Below, piece by piece: positions 55,580 through 64,000 of a stretch of DNA of 64,000 nt. A program made the translations under genes and the position numbers. The notes beneath the pieces were generated by a model. It ran no database searches, had not been told where the DNA came from, and saw nothing but the letters and a program-made list of their open reading frames with translations. The stretch's first letter is position 1; every line of letters begins with the position of its first letter. Source of the DNA: Citrifermentans bremense (lineage in GTDB: Bacteria; Desulfobacterota; Desulfuromonadia; Geobacterales; Geobacteraceae); assembly GCF_014218275.1 (NCBI RefSeq), contig NZ_AP023213.1:3662501-3726500 (forward strand), in the 5' to 3' direction.

Positions 55580-56821
55580 ATGTATGCCATGAGTAATGTC
55601 GGGAACACGATTGCGATGGTGCTGGCAGGCGGCAAGGGGGAGAGGCTGAGCCCCCTGACGACGCGCAGGGCCAAGCCCAGCGTCATGTTCGGCGGCAAGT
55701 ACAAGATCATCGACTTCGTGCTGAGCAACCTCTTCAACTCCGGGATCAAGAAGGTCTACATCCTGACCCAGTACCGCGCCTACTCGCTCACCAAGCACAT
55801 CCGGGAGTCGTGGGGGAAGTGGACCGGGCTCGGGGAGTTCTTCGTCTCCATCTCTCCCGAGACAAGCTCCGAGAGCGAGGAATGGTTCAAGGGGACTGCC
55901 GACGCGATCCTGCAGTACTTGAGGTTCGTGGAGTCCTCCGACGCGGATTACGTCGCCATCTTCGGCGGAGACCACATCTACAAGATGGACGTCAGCCAGA
56001 TGATCGACTACCACCGCAGAAACCGCGCCGACCTGACCGTCGCCGCGCTGGAGGTCCCGGTGGAGGAGGCGAGCCGCTTCGGCGTCTTCTCGGTGGACGA
56101 GGACTACCACATCACCGCCTTCACCGAAAAGCCGGCAAACCCGGAGAGCATCCCCGGGCGGAGCACCTGCTTCGCCTCCATGGGGAACTACATCTTCTCC
56201 ACCAAGAAGCTGATCGAGGTGCTGCAGGAGGGGAAGAAGCGGTACGAAGATCTGGACTTCGGCAAGCACGTCATCCCGATGATGCTGGAAAACCGGGACA
56301 AGGTGTTCGCCTACAACTTCAACGACAACATCATCCCCGGCATGAAGGCCGAGGAGAAGGGGTACTGGAAGGACGTGGGGACCCTCGACTCCTACTACGA
56401 GGCGAACATGGACTTGATCAACGTCTCGCCCCAACTGAACCTGTACAACTACAAGTGGCCCATCCTCACCAACCAGGGGAACCTCCCCCCCGCCAAGACC
56501 GTCTTCGACGAAGAGGGAAGGCGCGGCATGAACATAGACTCCTACGTCTGCGCCGGGTGCATCACCAGCGGGGCCACGGTGAAAAGGACCATTCTCGGCC
56601 CGCGCTGCAAGGTGAACAGCTTCAGCCTGGTAGAAGACTCCATCCTCTTCGAGAACGTGACCGTGGGGCGCAACGTCACCATCAAGAAGGCCATCATCGA
56701 CAAGAACATCGTCATCCCGGACGGAACAGAGATCGGCCTCGACCATGACAAGGACCGCCTCAAGGGTTACCGGGTGACCGAGTCGGGGATCGTCGTGGTC
56801 TCAAACCCCGAAACGAGGTAA
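55580..56821 (+). CDS. glgC: glucose-1-phosphate adenylyltransferase
   Basis: Makes ADP-glucose, the committed step of glycogen synthesis. Nucleotidyltransferase motif MVLAGGKGERLSPLTTRRAK (~14-33), KIIDFVLSNLFNSGIKKVY, FGGDHIYKMDVSQMIDYH (~131-148), and the left-handed beta-helix domain from ~300. 413 residues, normal. ATG with GGAGGAT upstream, 26 bases after the lipoprotein gene. No other glg gene is in the window. Confidence 0.96.
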   Translation: MYAMSNVGNTIAMVLAGGKGERLSPLTTRRAKPSVMFGGKYKIIDFVLSNLFNSGIKKVYILTQYRAYSLTKHIRESWGKWTGLGEFFVSISPETSSESEEWFKGTADAILQYLRFVESSDADYVAIFGGDHIYKMDVSQMIDYHRRNRADLTVAALEVPVEEASRFGVFSVDEDYHITAFTEKPANPESIPGRSTCFASMGNYIFSTKKLIEVLQEGKKRYEDLDFGKHVIPMMLENRDKVFAYNFNDNIIPGMKAEEKGYWKDVGTLDSYYEANMDLINVSPQLNLYNYKWPILTNQGNLPPAKTVFDEEGRRGMNIDSYVCAGCITSGATVKRTILGPRCKVNSFSLVEDSILFENVTVGRNVTIKKAIIDKNIVIPDGTEIGLDHDKDRLKGYRVTESGIVVVSNPETR

Positions 56822-56848
56822 GCCCCGCCCGCGGCGGCCGGAGCGCTG

Positions 56849-58978
56849 ATGCGAAGTCAATCGGAGAAGAGAGCGGCACGGGAGATAGGAAAGATCGTCG
56901 GGATCTACGCGCTCTTCGGCAGCGCCTGGATCTACCTCTCCGGGTATGCCCTCACCTGGCTGGTATCCGACCCGCAGCTGGCATACCGGATTGAGGTCTA
57001 CAAGGGGCTCCTCTTCATCTTGGTCACCTCCTGGCTTTTGTACCGGCTGATCACCCGCTTCGCCAAGCGCCTGGCCGAAAGCGTGGAAAAGCTGGAGGAA
57101 AGCGAGGCGCGCTTCCAGGCCATCTACCATAACGTGAACGACGCCCTGCTGATTCATGAGCCCGACGGCCGGGTAACCGACGTGAACCGCACCATGTGCA
57201 GCATGTTCGGCTACAGCAGGAACGAGGCCCTGCAACTGAGCGTAGGCGAGCTAAGCCAGGGGGAGCCGCCTTACTCGCATCAAGAGGCGCGACACCTGCT
57301 CACGCTCGCGGCGCAAGGGGTCCCGCAGACGGTCCAGTGGCACAGCAGGAAGAAGAACGGGACCTTGTTCTGGTCCGAGGTCAGCCTGCGCCGGGCCATC
57401 ATCAACGACGAGGAGCGCATCGTCGTCATGGTGCGGGACATCACCTCCCGCAAGGAGGTCGAGGAGGCGCTCAGGCAAAACGAGGAAATCCTCAAGCTGC
57501 TGATGGAGGAGATGCCGGCGGGGGTGGGGTGGTCGGACGAAGGGAAGGGGATCCAGTACCTGAACGGCCTGATCAGCGAGTGGCTCGGCCTGGCCCGCTC
57601 CGACAAGCCGACCCTCGACGGGCTGCTTGAGCGTGCCCTGCCCGACCCGGAGTACCGAGCCGGGATCCAAAGGCTATGGTACGCCGGCATCCGCGCGACC
57701 CTGGAACACGGCACCCCCATCCCCCCTATCGAGGTAAAACTCACCTGCAGCGACGGCTCGATCAAGCACGTCATCCTCAACACCAGCCTGATCCACCACC
57801 GCATACTCTTCATCTTCACCGACATCACCAAGTGGGAAGCCGTGCAAGCCGAGATCCTGAAGGCGCAGAAGCTGGAATCGCTGGGGATTCTTGCCGGCGG
57901 GATAGCCCACGATTTCAACAACATCCTCACCGGCATCCTCGGGAACATCTCTTTTGCGGGGCTTCTTTTGGAAGGCGACCACCCGGCGCGCGGGCCCCTG
58001 GGGCACGCGGAAAAGGCGTCCCAGCGGGCGGCGGAACTCGCGCACCAGCTGCTCACCTTCTCCCGGGGAGGAGAGCCGGTGAAGAAGGTGGTTTCCGCGG
58101 CGCACCTGGTTCGGGAATCGCTCGCCCTGTCGCTGCACGGGTCGAAGGTGCAGACCGAGGTGGAGATCCCTGAGTCGCTGCACGCCATAGACGCGGACGA
58201 AGGGCAGATGAGCCAGTCCTTCAACAACGTGATCATCAACGCCTGCCAGGCCATGCCGGAGGGCGGGGTCTTGAAAGTGACAGCGGAAAACGTCTCATTG
58301 AAGGCGGAAAACGAGCTGGGGCTTGCCGCGGGAGAGTACGTCAGGATCTCGTTCATCGACGAGGGGTGCGGCATACCGTTCGAGGACCAGAAGAAGATCT
58401 TCGACCCCTATTACACCACCAAGGCAGGCGGAACCGGGCTGGGGCTCGCGTCGGTGCACTCCATAGTATCCAGGCACGCGGGGAAGATCGAGGTCGTGAG
58501 CGCGCCCGGGAAGGGAACCAATTTCACCTTCTACCTCCCCTCGGCGGGAGAGGTCGTCCCCGAGCAGGGAAAGGACCCTGAAAAGCCGTGTCGCGGGGAG
58601 TCCGGCGAAGGTCCCATCCTGGTCATGGATGACGAGGAAGCGATCAGGACTCTGGCCGAGGACCTGCTGACCCACCTCGGTTACGAAGCAGTCACCTGCA
58701 GTACGGGAGAGGAGGCGGTCCGGCTCTACCGCGAAGCAAGCGAGGCGGGGCGCCCCTTCTATGCGGCCATAATGGATCTGACGGTGCCGGCGGGAATGGG
58801 GGGGAAGGAAGCCGCACGGGAGATTCTCTCCTTCGCCCCGAAGGCCCGGCTCGTCGTCTCCAGCGGGTACTCCAACGATCCGGTCATGTCGCGCTATGCC
58901 GATTACGGTTTTTGTTGCGCCGTGGTGAAGCCGTACCGGTGGGCGGACCTGCAGCAGGCGTTAAAAAAGAAGTGCTAG
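56849..58978 (+). CDS. membrane hybrid sensor histidine kinase (PAS-PAS-HK-REC)
   Basis: Signal-transducing kinase with its own receiver. Two transmembrane helices at ~12-68 bracket a short periplasmic loop. PAS domain 1 at ~80-200 (YHNVNDALLIHEPDGRVTDV); PAS 2 at ~210-330. Phosphorylated His in GGIAHDFNNILTGILGNISF (~352); ATPase part with NNVIINACQAMPEGG and GTGLGLASVHSIVSRHAGK (~535). C-terminal receiver from ~588 (LVMDDEEAI acidic pocket, IMDLTVPAGMGG phospho-Asp, VVKPY Lys). 709 residues, 27 bases after glgC. No output partner adjoins. Confidence 0.93.
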   Translation: MRSQSEKRAAREIGKIVGIYALFGSAWIYLSGYALTWLVSDPQLAYRIEVYKGLLFILVTSWLLYRLITRFAKRLAESVEKLEESEARFQAIYHNVNDALLIHEPDGRVTDVNRTMCSMFGYSRNEALQLSVGELSQGEPPYSHQEARHLLTLAAQGVPQTVQWHSRKKNGTLFWSEVSLRRAIINDEERIVVMVRDITSRKEVEEALRQNEEILKLLMEEMPAGVGWSDEGKGIQYLNGLISEWLGLARSDKPTLDGLLERALPDPEYRAGIQRLWYAGIRATLEHGTPIPPIEVKLTCSDGSIKHVILNTSLIHHRILFIFTDITKWEAVQAEILKAQKLESLGILAGGIAHDFNNILTGILGNISFAGLLLEGDHPARGPLGHAEKASQRAAELAHQLLTFSRGGEPVKKVVSAAHLVRESLALSLHGSKVQTEVEIPESLHAIDADEGQMSQSFNNVIINACQAMPEGGVLKVTAENVSLKAENELGLAAGEYVRISFIDEGCGIPFEDQKKIFDPYYTTKAGGTGLGLASVHSIVSRHAGKIEVVSAPGKGTNFTFYLPSAGEVVPEQGKDPEKPCRGESGEGPILVMDDEEAIRTLAEDLLTHLGYEAVTCSTGEEAVRLYREASEAGRPFYAAIMDLTVPAGMGGKEAAREILSFAPKARLVVSSGYSNDPVMSRYADYGFCCAVVKPYRWADLQQALKKKC

Positions 58979-58991
58979 CAGCGACGCCAGT

Positions 58992-59021
58992 ACCTGTCCG
59001 ACCTGTCCGACCTGTCCGACC
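58992..59021. repeat. 9-base repeats between converging genes (ACCTGTCCG type)
   Basis: ACCTGTCCG occurs three times in exact phase from 58992, plus a partial fourth copy. On the minus strand it reads GTCGGACAG, the same unit as in the rpoB-rpoC gap, and begins 1 base after the ATPase stop (59023). It is 13 bases past the kinase stop on the other side. Confidence 0.85.
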
Positions 59022-59022
59022 A

Positions 59023-60810
59023 TCACCCGGTGACCGCGATCACCTCTTCGTAGGTGGAGATTCCCTCCAGCATCTTGCGCACGGCCTGCTCCCTCAGCGT
59101 GACCAGGCCATCGCGGCGGGCGACTGCCTGCAACTCGGCTAGGTCCAGCCGCTCCGAGATGACCCCCTTCACCGCATCGTTCACGTCCAGCACCTCGAAG
59201 ATCCCGGTCCTACCCTTGTAGCCGGTGCCGCGGCACTCTGGACACCCCTCGCCGGACCAGACGACTCCGGCCCGCTTGAGTCCCAGGTATTCGAGTTCTT
59301 CGGGGGCAAGCCGGCGCTCCTTCTTGCAGGCAGGGCAGATCTTGCGCAAAAGCCTCTGCGCGATGATGCCGACGACAGTGGAGGAGATGAGAAAGGGGGG
59401 GACTCCCAGGTCGATGAGCCTGGTGACGGAGGAGGGAGCGTCGTTGGTGTGCAGGGTGGAGAGCACCAGGTGCCCGGTCAGCGCCGCCTGCACCGCGTTC
59501 TCGGCGGTCTCCTTGTCCCGGATCTCACCGATCATGATGATGTCGGGGTCCTGCCTAAGGACGTTTCTCAGCACCTTGTCGAAGGTGACCCCGATCCCCG
59601 ACTGGACCCCCACCTGGTTGAACTCCTCCATCACCATCTCGATCGGGTCTTCCACGGTAACTATGTTCACCTCGGGGGAGGAGAGGGTCCGCAGCGACGA
59701 GTAGAGCGTGGTGGTCTTGCCGCTGCCGGTTGGGCCTGTCACCAGGATGATGCCGTTTGGCCTGCGCAAAAAGGAGCTGTAGAGCTGGTACTCGCGCGGG
59801 TAGAAACCTATCTGGTCGAGCTCCTGCATCAAGACGTCCGGGTCGAAGATCCTGATGACCACCTTCTCGCCGAAGGCTACCGGGAGCGTGGAGACGCGCA
59901 GCTCGACCTCCTTCTCCTGGTGGCTGGTCTTGATCCGGCCGTCCTGCGGGCGCCTCTTCTCGGCCAGGTCCATGCGGGAGAGCATCTTGATGCGCGAGAC
60001 GATGGGGGGGTGAAGCTGCTTGGGAACCACGTGGACGTTGTGCAGCACCCCGTCCACCCTGAGCCGCACCAGGCTTTTCTCCCTCTTGGGCTCGATATGG
60101 ATGTCGCTGGCGCGCTGGTCGAAGGCGTACTGCAACAGGAAATCGACGGCTGAGATGATGTTGCGGTCGGTCCCCTCGATCTCGTGCCCGGTCTTAAGGC
60201 GCACGAACTGCTCGAGGTTCCCCAGGTCCACCCCGGCCGAGACCTCGCTCTCCGCGGCCTGCACGGAGGCGCGGAAGCCGAAGAACTCCCTGAGTATCTT
60301 CAGGATGTCGTTTCTTGAGGCGAGGACCCGGCGGAACTCCATCCGCTTGATGGATTTGAGTTCCTCGACAACCTCCTCGTTGAAGGGGTCGGCTACCGCC
60401 AGCACCACCACGCCGTCCTCGTAACCCACCGGGACGATCAGGTGCTTCAAGGCGAAGGGGCGCGAGATGTGCGCCGTGACCAGCTCGAGATCGAGCTTCA
60501 TCGGGTTGATCTTGAGGTAGGGAAGCCCGACGGCCTGCGCCAGCACCTCGGTGATGGCGTCCTCGGTCAGAAGTTTCCCTCCCCCCCCCGGAATCTCCAG
60601 GTTGAAGGAGGCGATCACCTCGGCGGGAGAGGCCTTTTCCGGCGCATGCAGCACCCGGCGCGAGTACCCTGCCTGCTGCGCCCCGGCCAGCCGCTGGGCC
60701 TGCGCCTCACCCTGGGCGAGCAGCGCCCGGAACTGCTCGTCGGTGATCATCTGGCGCTGCAGGAGTATCTGCCCGACGTTCTGGATGGTGAACATCTTCT
60801 TCCTGTGCAT
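59023..60810 (-). CDS. PilB/GspE-type secretion ATPase
   Basis: Hexameric ATPase for type IV pilus or type II secretion assembly. N-terminal MshEN/GspE_N-like domains at ~1-180; ATPase core with Walker A VTGPTGSGKTTTLYSSLR (~345), Asp box PIEMVMEEFNQVGVQSGIGV, Walker B DPDIIMIGEIRD, and His box HTNDAPSSVTRL. A tetra-Cys zinc site near the end (CPACKK, CPECRGTGYKG). 595 residues. No pilin, platform or secretin gene adjoins, so the system it serves is unclear. A second ATG 5 codons in is possible. Confidence 0.92.
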   Translation of the reverse strand: MHRKKMFTIQNVGQILLQRQMITDEQFRALLAQGEAQAQRLAGAQQAGYSRRVLHAPEKASPAEVIASFNLEIPGGGGKLLTEDAITEVLAQAVGLPYLKINPMKLDLELVTAHISRPFALKHLIVPVGYEDGVVVLAVADPFNEEVVEELKSIKRMEFRRVLASRNDILKILREFFGFRASVQAAESEVSAGVDLGNLEQFVRLKTGHEIEGTDRNIISAVDFLLQYAFDQRASDIHIEPKREKSLVRLRVDGVLHNVHVVPKQLHPPIVSRIKMLSRMDLAEKRRPQDGRIKTSHQEKEVELRVSTLPVAFGEKVVIRIFDPDVLMQELDQIGFYPREYQLYSSFLRRPNGIILVTGPTGSGKTTTLYSSLRTLSSPEVNIVTVEDPIEMVMEEFNQVGVQSGIGVTFDKVLRNVLRQDPDIIMIGEIRDKETAENAVQAALTGHLVLSTLHTNDAPSSVTRLIDLGVPPFLISSTVVGIIAQRLLRKICPACKKERRLAPEELEYLGLKRAGVVWSGEGCPECRGTGYKGRTGIFEVLDVNDAVKGVISERLDLAELQAVARRDGLVTLREQAVRKMLEGISTYEEVIAVTG

Positions 60811-60841
60811 GCGGCACCTCTCTCATGTGCTTAAGGCTGCG

Positions 60842-60870
60842 AGTATCAGCGAGAACCCGAGTAAAGTCAA
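60842..60870 (-). promoter_or_regulatory. promoter of the secretion ATPase gene
   Basis: On the minus strand TTGACT (60865-60870) and GATACT (60842-60847) are 17 bases apart, 31 bases before the ATG. It is divergent from the promoter at 60883. Confidence 0.65.
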
Positions 60871-60882
60871 GGGAGTCCGAGT

Positions 60883-60910
60883 TTGACAACGGTCGGCCGA
60901 CCGATATCAT
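60883..60910 (+). promoter_or_regulatory. promoter with palindromic operator in the spacer
   Basis: TTGACA (60883-60888) and TATCAT (60905-60910) are 16 bases apart. The spacer is almost filled by a perfect 14-bp palindrome, CGGTCGGCCGACCG (60890-60903). A protein bound there would block RNA polymerase, so a repressor operator is likely. It drives the phasin-like and UbiB genes. Confidence 0.75.
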
Positions 60911-60962
60911 TAATTTGCGCCTAAGAACCGGCGCGTAAATTAGAAGCTCAAGGAGGGATACC

Positions 60963-61298
60963 ATGTTTGAACTTTTCGAGAAGGTAGTGCTCACGGCGCT
61001 CGGGGCTGCGGCCATCACCCAGAAAAAGGGCGAGGAACTGGTGCAGGAGATGAAGTCCCGCTACAAGATCAGCGAAGAGGAAGGTAGGGCCTTCCTGGAC
61101 CGGATCCAGGAGATGGTAAAGGCAGGGCAGCAGCGCTCCGCGGAGATGGCGGAGACCGAGGTGAAGAAGGCGCTGGACCGTATGGGTATGGTGTCACGCG
61201 AGGAATACGAGCGCCTGGAGCGGCGCGTGCGGGCGCTTGAGGCGGTCCAGGTGCAAAACCTGAGCGTCGAGGCGGAGGAAGAGTGTATAGAATCCTGA
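60963..61298 (+). CDS. phasin-like coiled-coil protein
   Basis: 111 residues, nearly all helical and charged. The N terminus resembles PhaF/PhaI-type phasins: FELFEKVVLTALGAAAITQK then EELVQEMKSRYKISEEEGR, and the C terminus is a short coiled coil (EEYERLERRVRALEAV). Phasins coat polyhydroxyalkanoate granules or bind lipids. ATG with AAGGAGG about 7 bases upstream. The end overlaps the UbiB gene by 16 bases. Family call is moderate, because short helical proteins look alike. Confidence 0.72.
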   Translation: MFELFEKVVLTALGAAAITQKKGEELVQEMKSRYKISEEEGRAFLDRIQEMVKAGQQRSAEMAETEVKKALDRMGMVSREEYERLERRVRALEAVQVQNLSVEAEEECIES

Positions 61299-62965
61299 AC
61301 ATCAACCGCAACGTCAGGAGCATCCGGCGTTACCGGCAGATCATCACCGTCATGGGAGGGTACGGGCTCGGCCAGTTGCTGGAGTACCTGAACCTGGGGC
61401 ATGTGGTGGCCCTGTCCCGGCGCATGCTGCGCCGCCCTGGTAAGGCCGCCCACCTCTCGGCCCCGGAACGTCTGCGCCTCGCCCTGGAGGAACTGGGCCC
61501 CACCTTCATCAAGCTGGGGCAACTCCTCTCCACCCGCGCCGACATCATCCCCCCCGCCTTCGTGCAGGAACTGGCGCGCCTGCAGGACGAGATCCCCTGC
61601 ATCGACTTCGAGGAGATAAAGGTACAGATCGAGCACGAGTTGGGGGTACCGCTGGAAAACCGCTTCCTGCGGGTGGAACCGGTGGCGATCGCGGGGGCGT
61701 CGATCGCGCAGGTGCACCGGGCAACGCTTATCACCGGCGAGGACGTGGTGGTGAAAGTGCGCCGTCCCGGTGTGATGGAGGCGGTCGAGACCGACATCGA
61801 CATCCTCATGGGGGTGGCGCTGCTCCTGGAGCGCCACATGGCCCGAAGCGACATCTATGACCCGGTGGGGGTGGTGCGGGAATTCTCCTACACCATCCGG
61901 CGCGAGATGGACCTCTCCCGCGAGGGGCACGCCATCGAGCGGATCCGCGACAACTTCAAGGGTTACCCCGATCTGTACTTCCCGCAGGTCTACTGGGAGG
62001 CGACCGCCAAGGGGGTGCTTACCACCGAGTACGTGGACGGCATCAAGGTGAGCGACATCTGCGCCATTGAGAAGGCTGGGCTGGACCGGCGCGAGATCGC
62101 GCGGCGCGGGGCGACCGCCTTTCTGAAGATGGTGCTGGAGCACGGCTTCTTCCACGGCGACCCGCACCCGGGCAACGTGATGATACTCCCCAACAACGTG
62201 ATCTGCCTGCTCGACTACGGCATGGTGGGAAGGCTCGACCCCGCGGTGAAGCGCTACCTGACCGATGTCCTCGGCGCGGTGATCGAAAGGGACGTGGAGG
62301 GGCTCGCCTACATCGTGGTGGAGGCCGGCGACGCAGGCGAGAACGTCAACATGCACGCCCTGAAAAAGGGGCTTGCCGAGTTCATCGACAGCTACTTCGA
62401 GATCCCGCTGAAAGAGATCGTGGTGGGGCGCATGCTCCTGGAGTTCATAGACCTGGTCTCGACGCATCGCATCAAGGTGCACCCGGACCTCACCATGCTG
62501 GTCAAGGTGCTGGTGGTGGTGGAGGGGATGGGCCGAAAGCTCGATCCCGAGTTCGACATGGTGGGACACCTGCGCCCTTTCCTGGAGCGGGAGTTCAGGC
62601 AGCAGCACTCCCCCGGGCGGCTTTTGCGGGAGATGGAGCAGGGGCTCGAAGGATACCTGACCCTGGCGCGCAACCTGCCGCGGGAGCTGAAGGAGATCCT
62701 GAACAAGATCAACCGGAACAAGTTCCGCATCGACCTGGAGCACCGCGGACTGGACCGTTTCAGCCGGGAACTCGACCGCTCCGCGAACCGGGTCTGCCTG
62801 AGCCTCATCATAGCGGCGCTCCTGATCGGCTCCTCCATCGCCATGCAGACGAACCGCGGCCCGATGCTCTGGGGGTTCCCCGCCTTCGCATTTTTCGGCT
62901 ACAGCTGCGCTGGCGTGGTCGGGATCTGGTGGATGATCGCCATCCTGCGCTCCGGGAGACTGTAG
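61283..62965 (+). CDS. ubiB: UbiB/AarF/ABC1-family atypical kinase
   Basis: Atypical protein-kinase-like ATPase, in other bacteria needed for quinone synthesis or lipid transport. Seen: LGPTFIKLGQLLSTRADIIP (~70-89, family KxGQ motif), IAGASIAQVHRATLITGEDV (Ala-rich loop), FFHGDPHPGNVMILPNNV (~289-306) and LLDYGMVGRL (~310). Two C-terminal membrane helices (~510-555). 560 residues. GTG start at 61283 inside the phasin-like gene, with GGAGG just upstream. Confidence 0.93.
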   Translation: MYRILNINRNVRSIRRYRQIITVMGGYGLGQLLEYLNLGHVVALSRRMLRRPGKAAHLSAPERLRLALEELGPTFIKLGQLLSTRADIIPPAFVQELARLQDEIPCIDFEEIKVQIEHELGVPLENRFLRVEPVAIAGASIAQVHRATLITGEDVVVKVRRPGVMEAVETDIDILMGVALLLERHMARSDIYDPVGVVREFSYTIRREMDLSREGHAIERIRDNFKGYPDLYFPQVYWEATAKGVLTTEYVDGIKVSDICAIEKAGLDRREIARRGATAFLKMVLEHGFFHGDPHPGNVMILPNNVICLLDYGMVGRLDPAVKRYLTDVLGAVIERDVEGLAYIVVEAGDAGENVNMHALKKGLAEFIDSYFEIPLKEIVVGRMLLEFIDLVSTHRIKVHPDLTMLVKVLVVVEGMGRKLDPEFDMVGHLRPFLEREFRQQHSPGRLLREMEQGLEGYLTLARNLPRELKEILNKINRNKFRIDLEHRGLDRFSRELDRSANRVCLSLIIAALLIGSSIAMQTNRGPMLWGFPAFAFFGYSCAGVVGIWWMIAILRSGRL

Positions 62966-63104
62966 CAAAAAAGACACACCAGCCGTTGCTTTTCCACCAC
63001 ACGGGCATTTTCGCCACAGCTTCCCCACGTACGCAGCATCCGCCCCGACCCGCCATCATACCGAAAGCGCTACACTTTTCCTTCTCATGAGTAACTTTCG
63101 CGTT

Positions 63105-63122
63105 TTGGCGCGCTCCTTGCTT
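63105..63122 (+). promoter_or_regulatory. sigma-54-type promoter before lpxC
   Basis: TTGGCGCGCTCCTTGCTT matches the -24/-12 consensus: GG at 63107-63108 and GC at 63119-63120, exactly 10 bases between. The predicted start is about 12 bases downstream of the GC, some 25-30 bases before the lpxC ATG. No enhancer site was identified. Confidence 0.6.
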
Positions 63123-63157
63123 AATACTCCGCATACTGATTATCAGGGAGCACGCAG

Positions 63158-64000
63158 ATGATATTCCAGCAGACCTTGGGGAACAAAGCAAAATTCAGCG
63201 GCATCGGGCTGCACACGGGTAAGACCATCACCCTGACGCTGCGCCCGGCCGAGGCCGGGACCGGCATCGTCTTCCACAGGGTTGACCTCTCCCCTGCCGT
63301 CTCGATAGAAGCGCACGCCTCCAACGTCGTCAACACCAGACTCTCCACCACCATCGGCCGCGGCGAGGCGAGCGTATCGACCATCGAGCACCTGATGGCC
63401 GCCCTCTACGGCTGCGGCATAGACAACGCCCACGTCGACATCGACGGCCCCGAAGTCCCGATCATGGACGGCTCCGCAGCCCCCTTCGTGGCCGCGATCG
63501 CCAAGGCGGGGGTGAAGGCCTCCGGCAAGGCGCGCAAGTACCTCGTGGTCAAAAAGGCGGTGACCGTGGTGGACGGGGACAAGAAAGCGACCATCATCCC
63601 CTCGCGCCACTACAAGATATCCTTCGATATGCAGTTCGCCCACCCGGCGGTGAAAAGCCAGTTCCGCTCCCTGGAGTTCAGCCAGGAAAGCTTCACCCAC
63701 GAGTTCGCCGCGGCAAGAACCTTCGGATTCCTGGCCGAGGTGGAAATGATGAAGTCCCACGGCCTGGCACTGGGGGGATCGCTGGAAAATGCCGTGGTTA
63801 TCGGCGACAACGGCGTCATCAACCCGGAAGGGCTCAGGTTCCAGGACGAGTTCGTGCGCCACAAGATCCTGGACTCGGTAGGCGATTTCTCGCTCGCCGG
63901 CCATCGCCTCATCGGCCACGTGAAAGCGACCAAGTCGGGACACGACCTGAACCACAAGCTGGTCACCGAGCTCCTGAAGCGCCCGGACTGCTACACGCTG
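63158..64000 (+). CDS. lpxC: UDP-3-O-acyl-N-acetylglucosamine deacetylase (3' end cut)
   Basis: Zinc deacetylase, first committed step of lipid A synthesis. Seen over 281 residues: TLGNKAKFSGIGLHTGKTIT at the start, TIEHLMAALYGCGIDNAHVD (zinc His, ~79), DGPEVPIMDGSAAPFVAAI, FAAARTFGFLAEVEMMKSHG, and KILDSVGDFSLAGHRLIGHV (zinc His and Asp, ~235-254). The family has about 300-310 residues, so ~25 residues lie past the right edge. ATG 63158 with GGGAG upstream. It shows the cell has lipid A, hence is Gram-negative. Confidence 0.95.
   Translation, partial: MIFQQTLGNKAKFSGIGLHTGKTITLTLRPAEAGTGIVFHRVDLSPAVSIEAHASNVVNTRLSTTIGRGEASVSTIEHLMAALYGCGIDNAHVDIDGPEVPIMDGSAAPFVAAIAKAGVKASGKARKYLVVKKAVTVVDGDKKATIIPSRHYKISFDMQFAHPAVKSQFRSLEFSQESFTHEFAAARTFGFLAEVEMMKSHGLALGGSLENAVVIGDNGVINPEGLRFQDEFVRHKILDSVGDFSLAGHRLIGHVKATKSGHDLNHKLVTELLKRPDCYTL

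Overview
The window is GC-rich DNA that I read as the main translation and transcription gene block of a Geobacter-like bacterium (Desulfobacterota, Geobacterales; the subsurface Geobacter/Geomonas group is the best guess). The basis is protein resemblance, the smc / roadblock protein / ftsY / zapA / 6S RNA / ygfA / rny / ymdB / tyrS order, the str-S10-spc-alpha supercluster joined to rpoBC, and several proteins recalled from that group (ChaN-like lipoprotein, phasin-UbiB pair). The organism call is inference, not a database match.

From about 450 to 53.7 kb nearly every gene is on the minus strand, so transcription runs from high to low coordinates. In that order the blocks are: leuB, two unlike aspartate-semialdehyde dehydrogenase genes, and truA (53.7-49.4 kb); rplM-rpsI, argC, ygiQ and a YciI-like gene (49.3-45.0 kb); tRNA Thr-Tyr-Gly-Thr, tuf2, rpmG, tRNA-Trp, secE, nusG, rplK-A-J-L and rpoB-C (44.3-30.4 kb); the str operon rpsL-rpsG-fusA-tuf1 running into S10, spc and alpha (30.3-11.0 kb); smc, a roadblock protein, ftsY, a ZapB-like gene, zapA, 6S RNA, ygfA, rny, ymdB and tyrS (10.7-0.45 kb). 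At the left edge a near-consensus promoter with a boxA-like leader points off the window and probably drives an rRNA operon. A DUF2917 gene (44.7 kb) is the only plus-strand gene inside this part.

Right of 54 kb most genes are on the plus strand: a ChaN-like lipoprotein with a PDZ domain, glgC, a membrane hybrid sensor kinase, then (minus strand) an orphan PilB/GspE-type ATPase, a phasin-like gene overlapping a UbiB-family kinase gene, and lpxC cut by the right edge and preceded by a sigma-54-type promoter.

I found no phage, insertion sequence, CRISPR array or defence island. The gene content is housekeeping, so the unusual material lies between genes: (i) tandem 9-base repeats at four gene 3' flanks, one inside the rpoB-rpoC message; (ii) an L10-leader RNA carrying a hexamer-repeat hairpin of 17 consecutive pairs with a competing arm; (iii) a near-leaderless smc promoter; (iv) a terminator placed directly before the ribosome-binding site of one asd gene; (v) heavy use of TTG start codons in essential genes. 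No clearly new multi-gene system is visible.
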